64,000 nucleotides of DNA from Palsa-892 sp963751615 (GTDB lineage: Bacteria > Pseudomonadota > Alphaproteobacteria > Rhizobiales > Xanthobacteraceae). Below the pieces are notes generated by a model, which saw only the letters and a list, made by a program, of their open reading frames with translations, was not told the DNA's origin and searched no databases. The stretch is from contig CAVVVG010000007.1 of assembly GCA_963751615.1 (NCBI GenBank), positions 124,001 through 188,000 on the forward strand. The letters are read 5' to 3'. Below, piece after piece: positions 32,895-42,360 of this stretch. A program made the translations under genes and the position numbers. Each line of letters starts with the position of its first letter. The stretch's first letter is position 1.

Positions 32895-34061
32895 ATGGAA
32901 CTCATCACTACTAGTGCGGATCTCGCCGCCGTTTGTGACAGGCTCTCGCGCCACCCCTATGTAACGGTCGATACGGAATTTTTGCGTGAGACGACATTCT
33001 GGCCGAAATTCTGTGTCGTGCAGATGGCCGGACCGGACGAAGCTACGATCATTGACGCACTGTCCCCCGGCATCGATCTCATGCCCCTCTTCAAGCTGAT
33101 GGCGAACGAGAAGATCATGAAGGTCTTTCACGCCGCGCGGCAAGACGTGGAAATCTTCTGGAATCTTGCCAGAACCATTCCATCACCGATGTTCGACACA
33201 CAGGTCACTGCCATGGTGCTCGGTTACGGCGAGTCGATTTCCTATGACCAGCTCGTACAGCGAATCACCGGTGATATGATCGACAAATCTTCCCGTTTCA
33301 CCGACTGGGCGCGCCGACCGCTCACGGCCGCCCAGCTTAACTACGCCATATCCGACGTGACGCATTTGCGCGACGTATACCTCAAGCTTAAGGAGGACCT
33401 CGAAACGAAGGGCCGCGCGGATTGGGTTAATGAAGAGATGAGAGTCCTCACGTCACCCGATACCTACGAGCAGAAACCGGAAAACGCGTGGCAGAGATTG
33501 AAGGCACGCGTCAAGAAGCCGCGTGAACTTGCAGTGTTGATGGAAGTTGCGGCCTGGCGGGAACGCGAAGCACAATCGCGTGACGTTCCACGCTCACGAG
33601 TGATCAAGGATGATGCCATTACCGAAATCGCACACCAACAGCCAACAATGGCCGAGGAACTTGCAAATTTGCGTTCGCTGCCGAAGGGATTCGAACGCTC
33701 CAAAGCGGGCGAAGCGATCCTTGCTGCGGTGCAGGCGGGCCTCGCGCGCGATCTCAACACATTGCCCCGCCTCGCGCGCGACAAGCCGCTGTCAAATGGG
33801 GCATCGGCGACGGTAGAACTGCTCAAGGTGCTCCTGCGGATGGTGTCCGAGCAAAATGGCGTCGCGGTAAAAGTGGTCGCGACGGTAAACGATCTCCAGA
33901 AAATTGCGCTCGAGGACCATGCCGAAGTTCCGGCGCTGCATGGCTGGCGGCGAGCGATGTTTGGCGAACTGGCGCTTAAATTGAAGCGCGGCGAGATTGC
34001 GCTCACGTTCGAACAGAGCCGAGTCATTGTTCTCGATCGGACGACGGCCACGAGAAACTAG
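32895..34061 (+). CDS. rnd: Ribonuclease D
   Basis: This 388-residue protein has the DEDDy 3'-5' exonuclease domain: VDTEFLRE (first Asp-Glu), VFHAARQDVE, and the YAISDVTHLRDVY segment with the final Tyr and Asp. A first HRDC domain follows at about 205-285 (ELAVLMEVAAWREREAQ, then VIKDDAITEIAH) and a second similar region at 300-370. RNase D trims tRNA 3' ends. Its TAG stop overlaps that of ppx in the opposite direction (CTAG at 34058-34061), leaving no room for a terminator between them. Confidence 0.95.
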   Translation: MELITTSADLAAVCDRLSRHPYVTVDTEFLRETTFWPKFCVVQMAGPDEATIIDALSPGIDLMPLFKLMANEKIMKVFHAARQDVEIFWNLARTIPSPMFDTQVTAMVLGYGESISYDQLVQRITGDMIDKSSRFTDWARRPLTAAQLNYAISDVTHLRDVYLKLKEDLETKGRADWVNEEMRVLTSPDTYEQKPENAWQRLKARVKKPRELAVLMEVAAWREREAQSRDVPRSRVIKDDAITEIAHQQPTMAEELANLRSLPKGFERSKAGEAILAAVQAGLARDLNTLPRLARDKPLSNGASATVELLKVLLRMVSEQNGVAVKVVATVNDLQKIALEDHAEVPALHGWRRAMFGELALKLKRGEIALTFEQSRVIVLDRTTATRN

Positions 34062-35632
34062 TATGTTGCGATTTCGTGCTTACGGCCTATCAGTTTGGCG
34101 AGCTGTTTCATACGGTTTTTTACACGATCGCCGGCCAGCGCCGAAATATCGCCCGTGAGCTTCAACACGAGTTGGTTTTTTTCGACCTGTAAGGGTGCGC
34201 GCGACAATACACCCGGCATCGATGCCGAAACAAGATACGCGATCCGCATCGCGCCGCCCAGAATGCGTGCGCGATCGAGCAACCGCGTCGTTGCAAGCTC
34301 ACGCAGGCGATCCGGCGGCTCCTGCTTCAGCCCGACGTGACGATAAAACACGGCAAGTGCCAGAAACGCGCGGCCGGGATGATCAATGCCCGCGAAGGCC
34401 GCATTTGCAATAATGTTCAGCGACTGATCCCCGCGATAGTCCGGATGCGCGCGCCAGTTGATGTCGGCGAGCAGACAGGCCGCGTGATGAAGACGCATTT
34501 CTTCCTCAGTCTCGTCGATACCGGTCGATCCCATGAATATATTAGTCCAAGCGATCAGCTCTTCACCGTGCGCGGGCGAACGCGAGTGCAGTAAATTGAG
34601 CAATCCGGTCGCTGCAAGCAGCGGATCGCGTGCGCGTTCCTCCAGCGGAAGCTGCTCGTACAAGAGACCTTCGCGCACACCGAAAGCGGAAAACATTATG
34701 TTGGCCGGGCGACCGATCTTGAGCACCTCGCGGAGCACCAGTGCACCATAAGCAAGCAGCGGACGGCGGCCCGACGAAACTTCCTCGATGTCGGAAAGCG
34801 TATCCGGTTCGACGCGTTGGACGAGATCGGCGAACTCGAGCATTGCATCGGTCTTTATCGAATAGCCGTGCGTCACATGCAGCGGATAACCCATCTGATG
34901 CATGTGTAGCCGCGCGAGGGCACGCCATGTTCCGCCGACCGCGTAAAATGTGCGGTCGCGAAGATGGGCAAGCGCAGGGCTTTCGGAAAGAGCGTTGCGG
35001 ACAATTTTTTTTGCCTTGTCGAGCGATTGATCGGCGGCATCGGACAAAGCAAGGCCGCCGAGTGGAAGGGTCTGCCCGTTCTTACTGCGGTCACCCGCAA
35101 CTTCGATCAGCTCAAGCGAACCACCGCCGAGATCGCCGACCACACCGTCCGGTTTGTGAAAACCGGCGATAACGCCGGCTGCAGCAAGTTGCGCCTCACG
35201 CGGACCCGACAGAATCTCGATGGAGATGCCGCAGGCAGCAGCAGCGTCCTTGATGAAATTCGGGCCGTTTTTAGCCTCGCGCACAGCAGCGGTCGCAATC
35301 GCATGGACCTGGTCAACCTGCATGATACCGCACAACGCACCAAACCTTCGTAGCGCGGCGACTGCTTCCTCGATTGCGTCTTTTGCAAGCACCCCCTTGC
35401 TCGCGACCTCACGACCGAGACCGCACAACACTTTCTCGTTAAAAATCGGCGTCGGGCTCCGGACGAGCCCTTCGTAAACAACGAGACGGACGGAGTTTGA
35501 ACCAATATCGATAACCGCGACCGGCCGTACGCGCGGAATGCGGCCCGGCGCATCGTTTGAAACGGCACGATCAGCCGCGGGTGCTTCGGCGGGTAAGACT
35601 CTTCGGCGAAGAAACTTGGAGAGATTTTCCAC
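34058..35632 (-). CDS. ppx: Exopolyphosphatase / Ppx-GppA family
   Basis: This 524-residue protein belongs to the Ppx/GppA phosphatases: the N-terminal ASKHA-fold phosphate motif VAVIDIGSNSVRLVVYEG near residue 37, DLGGGSLELIEV near 152, and a C-terminal all-alpha domain from about 340. It should remove phosphate from polyphosphate, and perhaps act on pppGpp. It begins with a GTG at 35632 that lies inside the last 62 bp of ppk, so the two are coupled. A later start would also be possible, since the first 35 residues are not part of the conserved fold. Confidence 0.92.
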   Translation of the reverse strand: MENLSKFLRRRVLPAEAPAADRAVSNDAPGRIPRVRPVAVIDIGSNSVRLVVYEGLVRSPTPIFNEKVLCGLGREVASKGVLAKDAIEEAVAALRRFGALCGIMQVDQVHAIATAAVREAKNGPNFIKDAAAACGISIEILSGPREAQLAAAGVIAGFHKPDGVVGDLGGGSLELIEVAGDRSKNGQTLPLGGLALSDAADQSLDKAKKIVRNALSESPALAHLRDRTFYAVGGTWRALARLHMHQMGYPLHVTHGYSIKTDAMLEFADLVQRVEPDTLSDIEEVSSGRRPLLAYGALVLREVLKIGRPANIMFSAFGVREGLLYEQLPLEERARDPLLAATGLLNLLHSRSPAHGEELIAWTNIFMGSTGIDETEEEMRLHHAACLLADINWRAHPDYRGDQSLNIIANAAFAGIDHPGRAFLALAVFYRHVGLKQEPPDRLRELATTRLLDRARILGGAMRIAYLVSASMPGVLSRAPLQVEKNQLVLKLTGDISALAGDRVKNRMKQLAKLIGRKHEIATY

Positions 35633-37778
35633 GGCCGGAAAGACTCGGATTGGTCATAAAATATTGATGGGCGTTGAAGGATTCATCGCCCGGCGCGGGA
35701 ACAATGCGCTCCGCGGCTCCATCCGACAAGACCCTCCAGCTCTGCTGGTTGTCTTTCAGGTTGGCCACCATGATCTGATCGAGTACCTGTTCATGAACCG
35801 TGGGGGTGACAATTGGGCAAAGCACTTCGACGCGGCGATCAAGATTGCGCGGCATCAGATCGGCGGACGAAATGTAAACAGCGGCGTCCTTGTGCGGCAG
35901 GCCGTGACCACCGCCAAAACAATAAATGCGTCCATGCTCGAGAAAACGTCCGACAATCGACTTTACGCGGATGTGCTCGGACAATCCCGGCACGCCGGGC
36001 CGCAGACAACAGACGCCGCGTACGACAAGGTCGATTTCGACCCCTGCATGGCTCGCTCTGTAAAAAGCATCAATGATCTGCGGATCCACCAGGGAATTCA
36101 TCTTGGCCCAGATCGCGCCCCGGCGACCTGCTTTAGCGTGCTCGATTTCTTTTTCAATATGCGCCAGCATCCTCGCCCGCAGAGTGGCCGGCGAGACGGC
36201 AATACGTTCCAATTCCAGCGGTTCGGCATAACCAGTTACAAAATTGAAGATGCGCGCAACATCACGCGCAAGCACGGCGTCCGTGGTGAAGAACGAGAGA
36301 TCGGTATAGGTGCGCGCAGTGATCGAATGATAATTTCCCGTGCCAACATGCACATAGTTGACAAGTGATCCGCTTTCACGGCGCACAACAAGCGAGAGCT
36401 TCGCGTGCGTTTTCAATTCGAGAAATCCAAATACTACCTGCACGCCCGCGCGTTCAAGATCCCGGGCCCAACGGATATTTGCCTCCTCATCGAAACGCGC
36501 CTTCAATTCGACGAGTGCGGTGACGGACTTTCCGGCTTCGGCCGCTTCGGCCAGCGCATGCACGATCGGACTTTCTGACGAGGTGCGATAAAGCGTTTGC
36601 TTGATTGCGATAACGTCTGGGTCGCGCGCAGCTTGGGTGAGAAACTGCACCACAACGTCGAAGGACTCGTAGGGATGGTGGATCACCATATCCTTCTGGC
36701 GGATCGCGGCAAAACAATCGCCGTTCTGCTCGCGCACGCGTTCCGGAAAGCGCGGTTCATAAGGCGTGAACTTCAAATCGGGACGTTCGACTCCAACCAG
36801 CTGAGAAAGTTCGCTCAGCGCAAGCATCCCGTCGACTAGGGAAATCTCGTTGCCGGAGACGCCTAGTGCGTTCGCTACGAATAAGCGAAGGCTTTCAGGT
36901 GTGTCGGCGCTGATCTCGAGCCGGATCACGGAACCACGCCGGCGGCGTTTCAATGCAGTCTCGAATACGCGTACGAGATCTTCGGCTTCTTCCTCGATCA
37001 TGATATCGCTGTCACGGATAACGCGAAAAGCGCCCTGCCCGCGCAGCTCATAGCCAGGAAACAGTTTGCCAAGGAACAGACTGATCGCGGTCTCAAGTGC
37101 GACCAATCGCATTACACCAAACTCAGCACCCGGAAGGCGGATGAAACGCTCGATCTGGGAGGGAATTCTGATCAGCGCGTTCATGCCACGACCGTCGCGC
37201 TTGCGCGACAGCTGCAACGCAAGCGAAAAGCTGCGGTTCGGGATGAAAGGGAACGGGTGCGAAGGATCGATGGAAAGCGGCGTGACCACCGGAAAAATAT
37301 TATGCAGGAAAAAGGTTTCTAGCCATGCAACGTCCGACTTCGACAATTCGGTGCCGTCCAGCAAAATAACGCCCGCGGCCGAAAGCTCCCGCCGCAGCCC
37401 GCGCCATCGCGCCTGCTGATCGTAGGCGAGAATTGCAGCTTCGGCCGTGATACACGATAACTGCTCGGAAGGGGTTAGACCGTCCGGGCTCGGGTCCGTA
37501 ACGTTCGCACGTACCTGCCCACGGATGCCCGCTACACGAACCATAAAAAACTCGTCCAGATTTGCGGCCGAAATGGAAAGAAAGCGCAATTGCTCAAGAA
37601 GCGGATGCTTGGCGTTTCCCGCTTCTTCCAAAACACGGCGATTGAATCCAAGCCACGACAGCTCTCGGTTCATGAAGCGTTTTGGACTACCGGTGAGTTC
37701 GCTGACCGGCTGATGTGGCTCGACGAGCGCCCGCTTCACGCCGGGCGTGCTATGCATAATTTTCAATTCGCCAGACAT
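35571..37778 (-). CDS. ppk: Polyphosphate kinase 1
   Basis: This 735-residue protein makes polyphosphate from ATP. It has the PPK1 layout: an N-terminal domain with RFMNRELSWLGFNRRVL, the head domain, and two phospholipase D-like catalytic domains. The autophosphorylated His lies in LKTHAKLSLVVRRE, and the second conserved His in EHGRIYCFGGGH. The tail runs some 20 residues past the usual YFMTNPSLSGRG end and overlaps ppx. I start at ATG 37778, with GAGGG about 9 bp upstream, rather than at a longer frame. It lies 92 bp after hda on the same strand. Confidence 0.96.
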   Translation of the reverse strand: MSGELKIMHSTPGVKRALVEPHQPVSELTGSPKRFMNRELSWLGFNRRVLEEAGNAKHPLLEQLRFLSISAANLDEFFMVRVAGIRGQVRANVTDPSPDGLTPSEQLSCITAEAAILAYDQQARWRGLRRELSAAGVILLDGTELSKSDVAWLETFFLHNIFPVVTPLSIDPSHPFPFIPNRSFSLALQLSRKRDGRGMNALIRIPSQIERFIRLPGAEFGVMRLVALETAISLFLGKLFPGYELRGQGAFRVIRDSDIMIEEEAEDLVRVFETALKRRRRGSVIRLEISADTPESLRLFVANALGVSGNEISLVDGMLALSELSQLVGVERPDLKFTPYEPRFPERVREQNGDCFAAIRQKDMVIHHPYESFDVVVQFLTQAARDPDVIAIKQTLYRTSSESPIVHALAEAAEAGKSVTALVELKARFDEEANIRWARDLERAGVQVVFGFLELKTHAKLSLVVRRESGSLVNYVHVGTGNYHSITARTYTDLSFFTTDAVLARDVARIFNFVTGYAEPLELERIAVSPATLRARMLAHIEKEIEHAKAGRRGAIWAKMNSLVDPQIIDAFYRASHAGVEIDLVVRGVCCLRPGVPGLSEHIRVKSIVGRFLEHGRIYCFGGGHGLPHKDAAVYISSADLMPRNLDRRVEVLCPIVTPTVHEQVLDQIMVANLKDNQQSWRVLSDGAAERIVPAPGDESFNAHQYFMTNPSLSGRGKSLQVSSPKSLTRRSTRG

Positions 37779-37870
37779 GAATGATTTCCCTCGATTTCCA
37801 TTATCGCGAAACCGCATTACTTTTTCATGACAATTCAATTATAGTCTAACCGTCTGAATTCGAAAGCCTT

Positions 37871-38551
37871 TCAATCGTTTCGCAGGACATCGGCGGCAAG
37901 TTGCCGGTTTACGGCACGGCCACGCGAGAGCGCAGCGGTGTCGAGTTTCGCGACGATCTCCCGGGCACTTGCGAGCGAACGTTCCATGCGCGACAAAAGA
38001 TAAGCGATCACCCCCTCGCCGACCGCCAGCTGACGATCGGCAAATAGCTTGACGAGAACCGCTGACAGCAGCGCGTCGTCAGGCGCGGCCAGCGTAACCG
38101 ATGGTACCGCGCGCAAACGCGATACGAGATCGGCCAACCCAAAACCGGTGCCATCAATGCGCTGGGACGATGTCAGCAAAAGATAGGCTTCATCCTCGCG
38201 CGCAAGATTGAAGAGGTGAAATAGCGCCGCCTCGTCGACACGGCCAGGCGCGACATCTTCGACGACCAAAGCTCCAGTTGCGAGTTGCGCAGGCACGTCC
38301 GCGTGGTTCAGTGCATGTCCCACAACGATGCGTGCCCCCGCGCGCTCGGACCAGATCGCGGCAAGATGGCTTTTGCCGGATCCCGCCGGGCCAACGATAG
38401 CGGCGATACGGCTCGGCCATTCCGGCCAACGGTCGACCAATGCGAGCGCCGCGCAGTTCGAGGGACTTTCAAGAAAATCATCGCGTCGAAAACTCTCGAC
38501 ATGCGGAAGATCGAGCGCGAGCTGGTGAACTACGACGTCCGGTCGCTGCAT
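37871..38551 (-). CDS. hda: HdaA-type DnaA homologue, regulator of replication initiation
   Basis: This 226-residue protein is a short DnaA-like AAA+ protein without the DNA-binding domain. It opens with QLALDLP at residue 10, the beta-clamp-binding motif that tethers Hda to DNA polymerase III. The Walker A motif is GPAGSGKSHL near residue 54, followed by LVVEDVAPG. Hda stimulates ATP hydrolysis by DnaA after initiation and so prevents re-initiation. It starts 2 bp after the perM stop. The order pgsA-like, perM, hda, ppk is common in alphaproteobacteria. Confidence 0.94.
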   Translation of the reverse strand: MQRPDVVVHQLALDLPHVESFRRDDFLESPSNCAALALVDRWPEWPSRIAAIVGPAGSGKSHLAAIWSERAGARIVVGHALNHADVPAQLATGALVVEDVAPGRVDEAALFHLFNLAREDEAYLLLTSSQRIDGTGFGLADLVSRLRAVPSVTLAAPDDALLSAVLVKLFADRQLAVGEGVIAYLLSRMERSLASAREIVAKLDTAALSRGRAVNRQLAADVLRND

Positions 38552-38553
38552 GT

Positions 38554-39636
38554 TCAGCGGCTGCCGTGTTGCTTATCAGTATAAAACGGACTTGCGAAAT
38601 ATTGCGACAGAGCAAAACGCAGCAGCACGCCGACAGCGGCAGCAAGTGGAATCGCAATCAACAAACCGACGAACCCCATCAGATAGCCGAAGGCGAATAA
38701 GGAAAAGATAAGCCACACTGGATGCAGACCGACGCTTTCGCCGACAAGTTTGGGCGACAACACGTAGCCTTCAAGAAATTGTCCGACTAGGAAAATTACG
38801 AATGTGATGATAATCGGCGTCCAGTTTGGCCACTGGACGAGCGCAACAATCATGCCGATGACAAATCCGCTGAGCGAGCCGACGTAGGGAATAAATGTGA
38901 GAAGCCCCGAAGAAACGCCGATCAAAAGCCCGAAGTTTAGTCCCACTAGCAGAAGTGCAATCGCATAATAAAGACCGAGGATCACGCAGAGTAGCGACTG
39001 TCCGCGTAGAAAGCCTGCGATGGCGTGGTCGATTTCAACGGCGAGGCGGCGGATCGTGCCGCGATAGCGGCGCGGTAGCCACAAGTCGACCTTCGCTGTT
39101 ACCGCGTGCCAGTCATAGAGCACATAGAACGCAACGACCGGTGTCACCACCAGCAGCGAGAAAATCGAAACTAGCGCCCGCCCGCCCGACCACAACGAGG
39201 TCACAAAGGTTCCAATCCACTTCGACGCTTCGCCCATCAGATCGCCGATGCTCTTTTGCATGTCGGGCAGTTTGTCGCCGACAATGCTGTGGAGCCAGAC
39301 CTTGTTTTCCTCTGTGATGAGTTCTTGCAGGCGCATCACGTAAGTGGGCAGGTGCTGCAGAAAATTGAAAAGCTCATTACCAAGGATCGGAAACAATAGA
39401 AATCCGACGAGCACCAATAGGAAAATGAAAAAGCTGACCGTAAGCAGCGTCGCGATGATACGGTTCATGCCCGCGCGTTCGAGCCGATCGGTCAACGGAT
39501 TCAAAAGATAGGCGATCACTGTCCCAGCCACAAACGGCAACAGAATCGCGTGCAGAAGCCAGATCAGAAAAATGAATACGATTAGTGCGCCGAGCCAAAA
39601 AAGAAGCTGCCGTTGCAGATTCATAACGACGCTCAT
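38554..39636 (-). CDS. AI-2E/PerM family membrane protein
   Basis: This 360-residue protein has about eight predicted membrane segments and the AI-2E transporter (PerM) pattern, including the N-terminal pair LIVFIFLIWLLHAILLPFVAG, the long central loop around residues 90-150, and the second half with LTFIPYVGSLSGFVIG and LEGYVLSPKLVGESVGLHP. The founding function, AI-2 export, is uncertain for most members; some move Na+ or other small ions. It overlaps the upstream gene by 4 bp (ATGA, 39633-39636) and is followed by hda after 2 bp. Confidence 0.93.
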   Translation of the reverse strand: MSVVMNLQRQLLFWLGALIVFIFLIWLLHAILLPFVAGTVIAYLLNPLTDRLERAGMNRIIATLLTVSFFIFLLVLVGFLLFPILGNELFNFLQHLPTYVMRLQELITEENKVWLHSIVGDKLPDMQKSIGDLMGEASKWIGTFVTSLWSGGRALVSIFSLLVVTPVVAFYVLYDWHAVTAKVDLWLPRRYRGTIRRLAVEIDHAIAGFLRGQSLLCVILGLYYAIALLLVGLNFGLLIGVSSGLLTFIPYVGSLSGFVIGMIVALVQWPNWTPIIITFVIFLVGQFLEGYVLSPKLVGESVGLHPVWLIFSLFAFGYLMGFVGLLIAIPLAAAVGVLLRFALSQYFASPFYTDKQHGSR

Positions 39637-40163
39637 GTCGACATGTGGCGGGTCCAGGCGAGGAGATAGGCAGCCGCTGAAAGCACAGTCAAGATACCCA
39701 CCGCGATGAGCCCAAGCGTTAATGCATGGCCTAGATTGATACCGAACGCGCTCGCTGCCAATACCATGGCCGCCAGGATGAACTGCACCATCGTGTTGAC
39801 CTTTGAGACCATGAGTGGCTTAATTTCAAGCGGCTGCTCAACCAACCAAGACACTACGATCGCACCAAGTATCATGATGTCACGTGATACTACCGCGATG
39901 ACGAGCCAAAGGGGCAGCAGCCCCGCCACCGCCAGCGAAACGTAGATCGACATCAGCAAGGCTTTATCGGCGAGCGGATCGAGATAGGCGCCGAATTCAC
40001 TCGTCATGCCCAGACGTTTGGCGAGAAAGCCATCCAGCATGTCAGAAGCGGCCGCTACAACGAATAGCCAGAATGCGATCTGCATTTGCAGCGAGGCGAT
40101 CGCCCAGACGACGACCGGCACCATAAGAAACCGCGCAATGGTAATGGCGTTGGGAAGGTTCAC
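39633..40163 (-). CDS. CDP-alcohol phosphatidyltransferase family protein (PgsA/Cls-like)
   Basis: This 176-residue protein has five or six membrane segments and the CDP-alcohol phosphatidyltransferase signature, here DMLDGFLAKR followed by GAYLDPLADK. All four Asp are present; the usual AR pair reads AK, with an Arg next to it. Members join CDP-diacylglycerol to an alcohol, for example glycerol-3-phosphate in phosphatidylglycerol synthesis or phosphatidylglycerol in cardiolipin synthesis. The true substrate is open. It overlaps perM by 4 bp and is divergent from purM. Confidence 0.93.
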   Translation of the reverse strand: MNLPNAITIARFLMVPVVVWAIASLQMQIAFWLFVVAAASDMLDGFLAKRLGMTSEFGAYLDPLADKALLMSIYVSLAVAGLLPLWLVIAVVSRDIMILGAIVVSWLVEQPLEIKPLMVSKVNTMVQFILAAMVLAASAFGINLGHALTLGLIAVGILTVLSAAAYLLAWTRHMST

Positions 40164-40289
40164 GCTTTGGTCGCCCCGCTTGTTTTATTCGTTTAGCCTC
40201 GCCTTTAGTACTCTGCCAAGCCTGTAAAGGCCCGCCCCTTTTCCTTGCGAAACAAGCTCATTCAGGCTAGCCCGTGCGCGGAGTTCGGT

Positions 40290-41357
40290 ATGCAAAACGC
40301 CAAGGGGCACAGCTATCGGGACGCGGGTGTCGATATCGACGCCGGCAATCGCCTCGTCGATTTGATCAAACCGCTGTTGAAGGCAACGGCAAGGCCCGGC
40401 GCCGATGCGGAAATCGGCGGTTTCGGCGGTGTGTTCGACCTCAAGCGTGCGGAATTCAAGGACCCGCTCCTAGTTGCGGCGACCGACGGCGTCGGTACCA
40501 AACTGAAACTCGCGATCCAAACTGGGAAACATGACACGATCGGAATCGATCTCGTCGCCATGAATGTAAACGATTTGATCGTGCAGGGCGCTGAGCCGCT
40601 CCTGTTTTTGGATTATTTTGCCTGCGGCAAACTCAATCCAGAAATTGCGGCCCAGGTGGTGAGCGGCATCGCGGCCGGCTGCATGGAAGCGGGCTGTGCA
40701 CTCATCGGCGGCGAGACCGCGGAAATGCCGGGCATTTACATCGACGGCGACTACGATCTCGCGGGCTTCACGGTCGGCGCAGTCGAACGTGAGAACTTGC
40801 TGCCGAAAAAAGATATGAAGGCGGGCGACGTTTTGCTTGCGATCCCCTCCTCTGGTATCCATTCGAATGGGTTTTCGCTGGTGAGAAAAGTTATCACCGA
40901 TTTCGACACGAAAGCGGAACTGGACGCCGAGGCCCCATTCGATAAGACCAAAACATTCGGCGAAGCATTGCTCGTCTCGACGCGAATTTACGTGAAGCAG
41001 ACATTATCGGTGCTGAAATCGACGAACGGTGTGAAGGCGCTCTGCCACATCACTGGCGGCGGCTTTGTCGATAACATTCCACGCATATTGCCCAAAAGTA
41101 TGGCGGCAAAAATTGATTTAACCTCAGTGCCGGTATTGCCGGTGTTTAAATGGCTCGCGAGCGTAGGACATATCGAAGAACACGAGATGCTCCGCACTTT
41201 CAATTGCGGCATCGGGCTGATCGCCGTCGTCGCGAAAGAAAAGGCGAATCAAGTCGCTACCGCTTTCAAGAAAACCGGCGAGACAGTCTTCCCCATTGGC
41301 GAAATCACCGCTGGCGAAGGCGTTTTATTCTCCGGCAAGCTCGACCTCAGGGCGTGA
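40290..41357 (+). CDS. purM: Phosphoribosylformylglycinamidine cyclo-ligase
   Basis: This 355-residue protein makes aminoimidazole ribotide in de novo purine synthesis. It has the PurM fold: SYRDAGVDIDAGNRLVDLIKP near the N-terminus, then ATDGVGTKLKLA, DLVAMNVNDLIVQGAEPL and the conserved GGGFVDNIPRIL segment. I begin at ATG 40290, since GGAG lies 6 bp upstream, rather than at the longer TTG frame. purN follows after 2 bp, as expected for this pair. Confidence 0.97.
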   Translation: MQNAKGHSYRDAGVDIDAGNRLVDLIKPLLKATARPGADAEIGGFGGVFDLKRAEFKDPLLVAATDGVGTKLKLAIQTGKHDTIGIDLVAMNVNDLIVQGAEPLLFLDYFACGKLNPEIAAQVVSGIAAGCMEAGCALIGGETAEMPGIYIDGDYDLAGFTVGAVERENLLPKKDMKAGDVLLAIPSSGIHSNGFSLVRKVITDFDTKAELDAEAPFDKTKTFGEALLVSTRIYVKQTLSVLKSTNGVKALCHITGGGFVDNIPRILPKSMAAKIDLTSVPVLPVFKWLASVGHIEEHEMLRTFNCGIGLIAVVAKEKANQVATAFKKTGETVFPIGEITAGEGVLFSGKLDLRA

Positions 41358-41359
41358 CC

Positions 41360-41971
41360 ATGGCGCGCAAGCGCGTCGGCATCCTAATTTCGGGCCGCGG
41401 CTCCAACATGTCGGCGCTAATCGAAGCCGCGGCTGCGAAAGACTATCCCGCCGAGATCGTTCTCGTTGTTTCAAATCGCCCCGATGCCAAGGGTCTCCAA
41501 GTCGCGAAATCAAAAAACGTCGCGACTGCGATCGTCGATCACAAAAAGTTCGCGAGTCGCGACGCTTTCGAAACGGAGCTTGAGAAAGAACTCGCCGCTG
41601 CGAAGGTTGAAATTCTTTGTCTCGCGGGTTTCATGCGAGTCCTGACGGACGGATTCGTGAAACGCTGGCACGGACGAATTCTCAACATTCACCCCTCACT
41701 GCTGCCAGCATTCAAGGGTATTGATACGCACAAGCGCGCACTCGAAGCCGGCGTAAAAAATCACGGCGCGACTGTTCATTTCGTCGTTTCCGAGCTCGAT
41801 TCTGGTCCGATCGTGATGCAGGCGGAAGTACCGGTATTGGCAGCTGACGATCCTGAGACACTCGCAGCACGCGTGATCAACATCGAGCACCGGATTTATC
41901 CCGAGGCGCTCAGACTGCTCGCAAAAGGAAAACTGAAAATTGTGGGCGAAAAAGTGATTGTTCACGAATAG
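41360..41971 (+). CDS. purN: Phosphoribosylglycinamide formyltransferase
   Basis: This 203-residue protein formylates glycinamide ribonucleotide using 10-formyl-tetrahydrofolate. The catalytic Asn-His-Asp triad is visible: LNIHPSLLP (Asn, His) and SELDSGPIV (Asp). The nucleotide loop is SGRGSNMSALI at residue 11. Length and motifs fit PurN. It starts at ATG 41360, 2 bp after the purM stop. I see no clear terminator after its stop. Confidence 0.97.
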   Translation: MARKRVGILISGRGSNMSALIEAAAAKDYPAEIVLVVSNRPDAKGLQVAKSKNVATAIVDHKKFASRDAFETELEKELAAAKVEILCLAGFMRVLTDGFVKRWHGRILNIHPSLLPAFKGIDTHKRALEAGVKNHGATVHFVVSELDSGPIVMQAEVPVLAADDPETLAARVINIEHRIYPEALRLLAKGKLKIVGEKVIVHE

Positions 41972-42360
41972 ATTGTCTTTTCTGTCACGGTTTAAGCACT
42001 CAGCGTGGCCGTGTTCTCATCGAGATAAACCTTCTGAATTTCCTATACTGTAACGGTCATGGATTTTAATCGCAGGTTTACAAATAATCGATCGCGTCGC
42101 CGTTTGGGATTTTCGAAATGCCGTTGGCGTACCAATCGCTCATCACATTGAAGGGCCCGACATCAAAATTATCGTTCCGGCCCGTACGTGCACTTCTCGG
42201 CAATTATCGCCCGCACCGAAGCAAGCACTACGTTAATTAGCGAGGGCTGGCTTGGGGCAATTCTCCGCGGTCGCCTCAAAGCGGCCCTACCACACCATCA
42301 ACGCCGCGACCAGATTTACCATCAGCAAAACGGAGGGATGAAATGTGGGTTTTATTGTCT
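41972..42360. other. Intergenic region between purN and the TerC gene
   Basis: This 389-bp region is the meeting point of two convergent genes. I see no strong terminator. On the minus strand a 41-codon stretch (42078-42203) reads like a protein end (VGPFNVMSDWYANGISK and on) but has no family I know and a weak TTG start. It may be a remnant of a lost gene. Confidence 0.35.
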
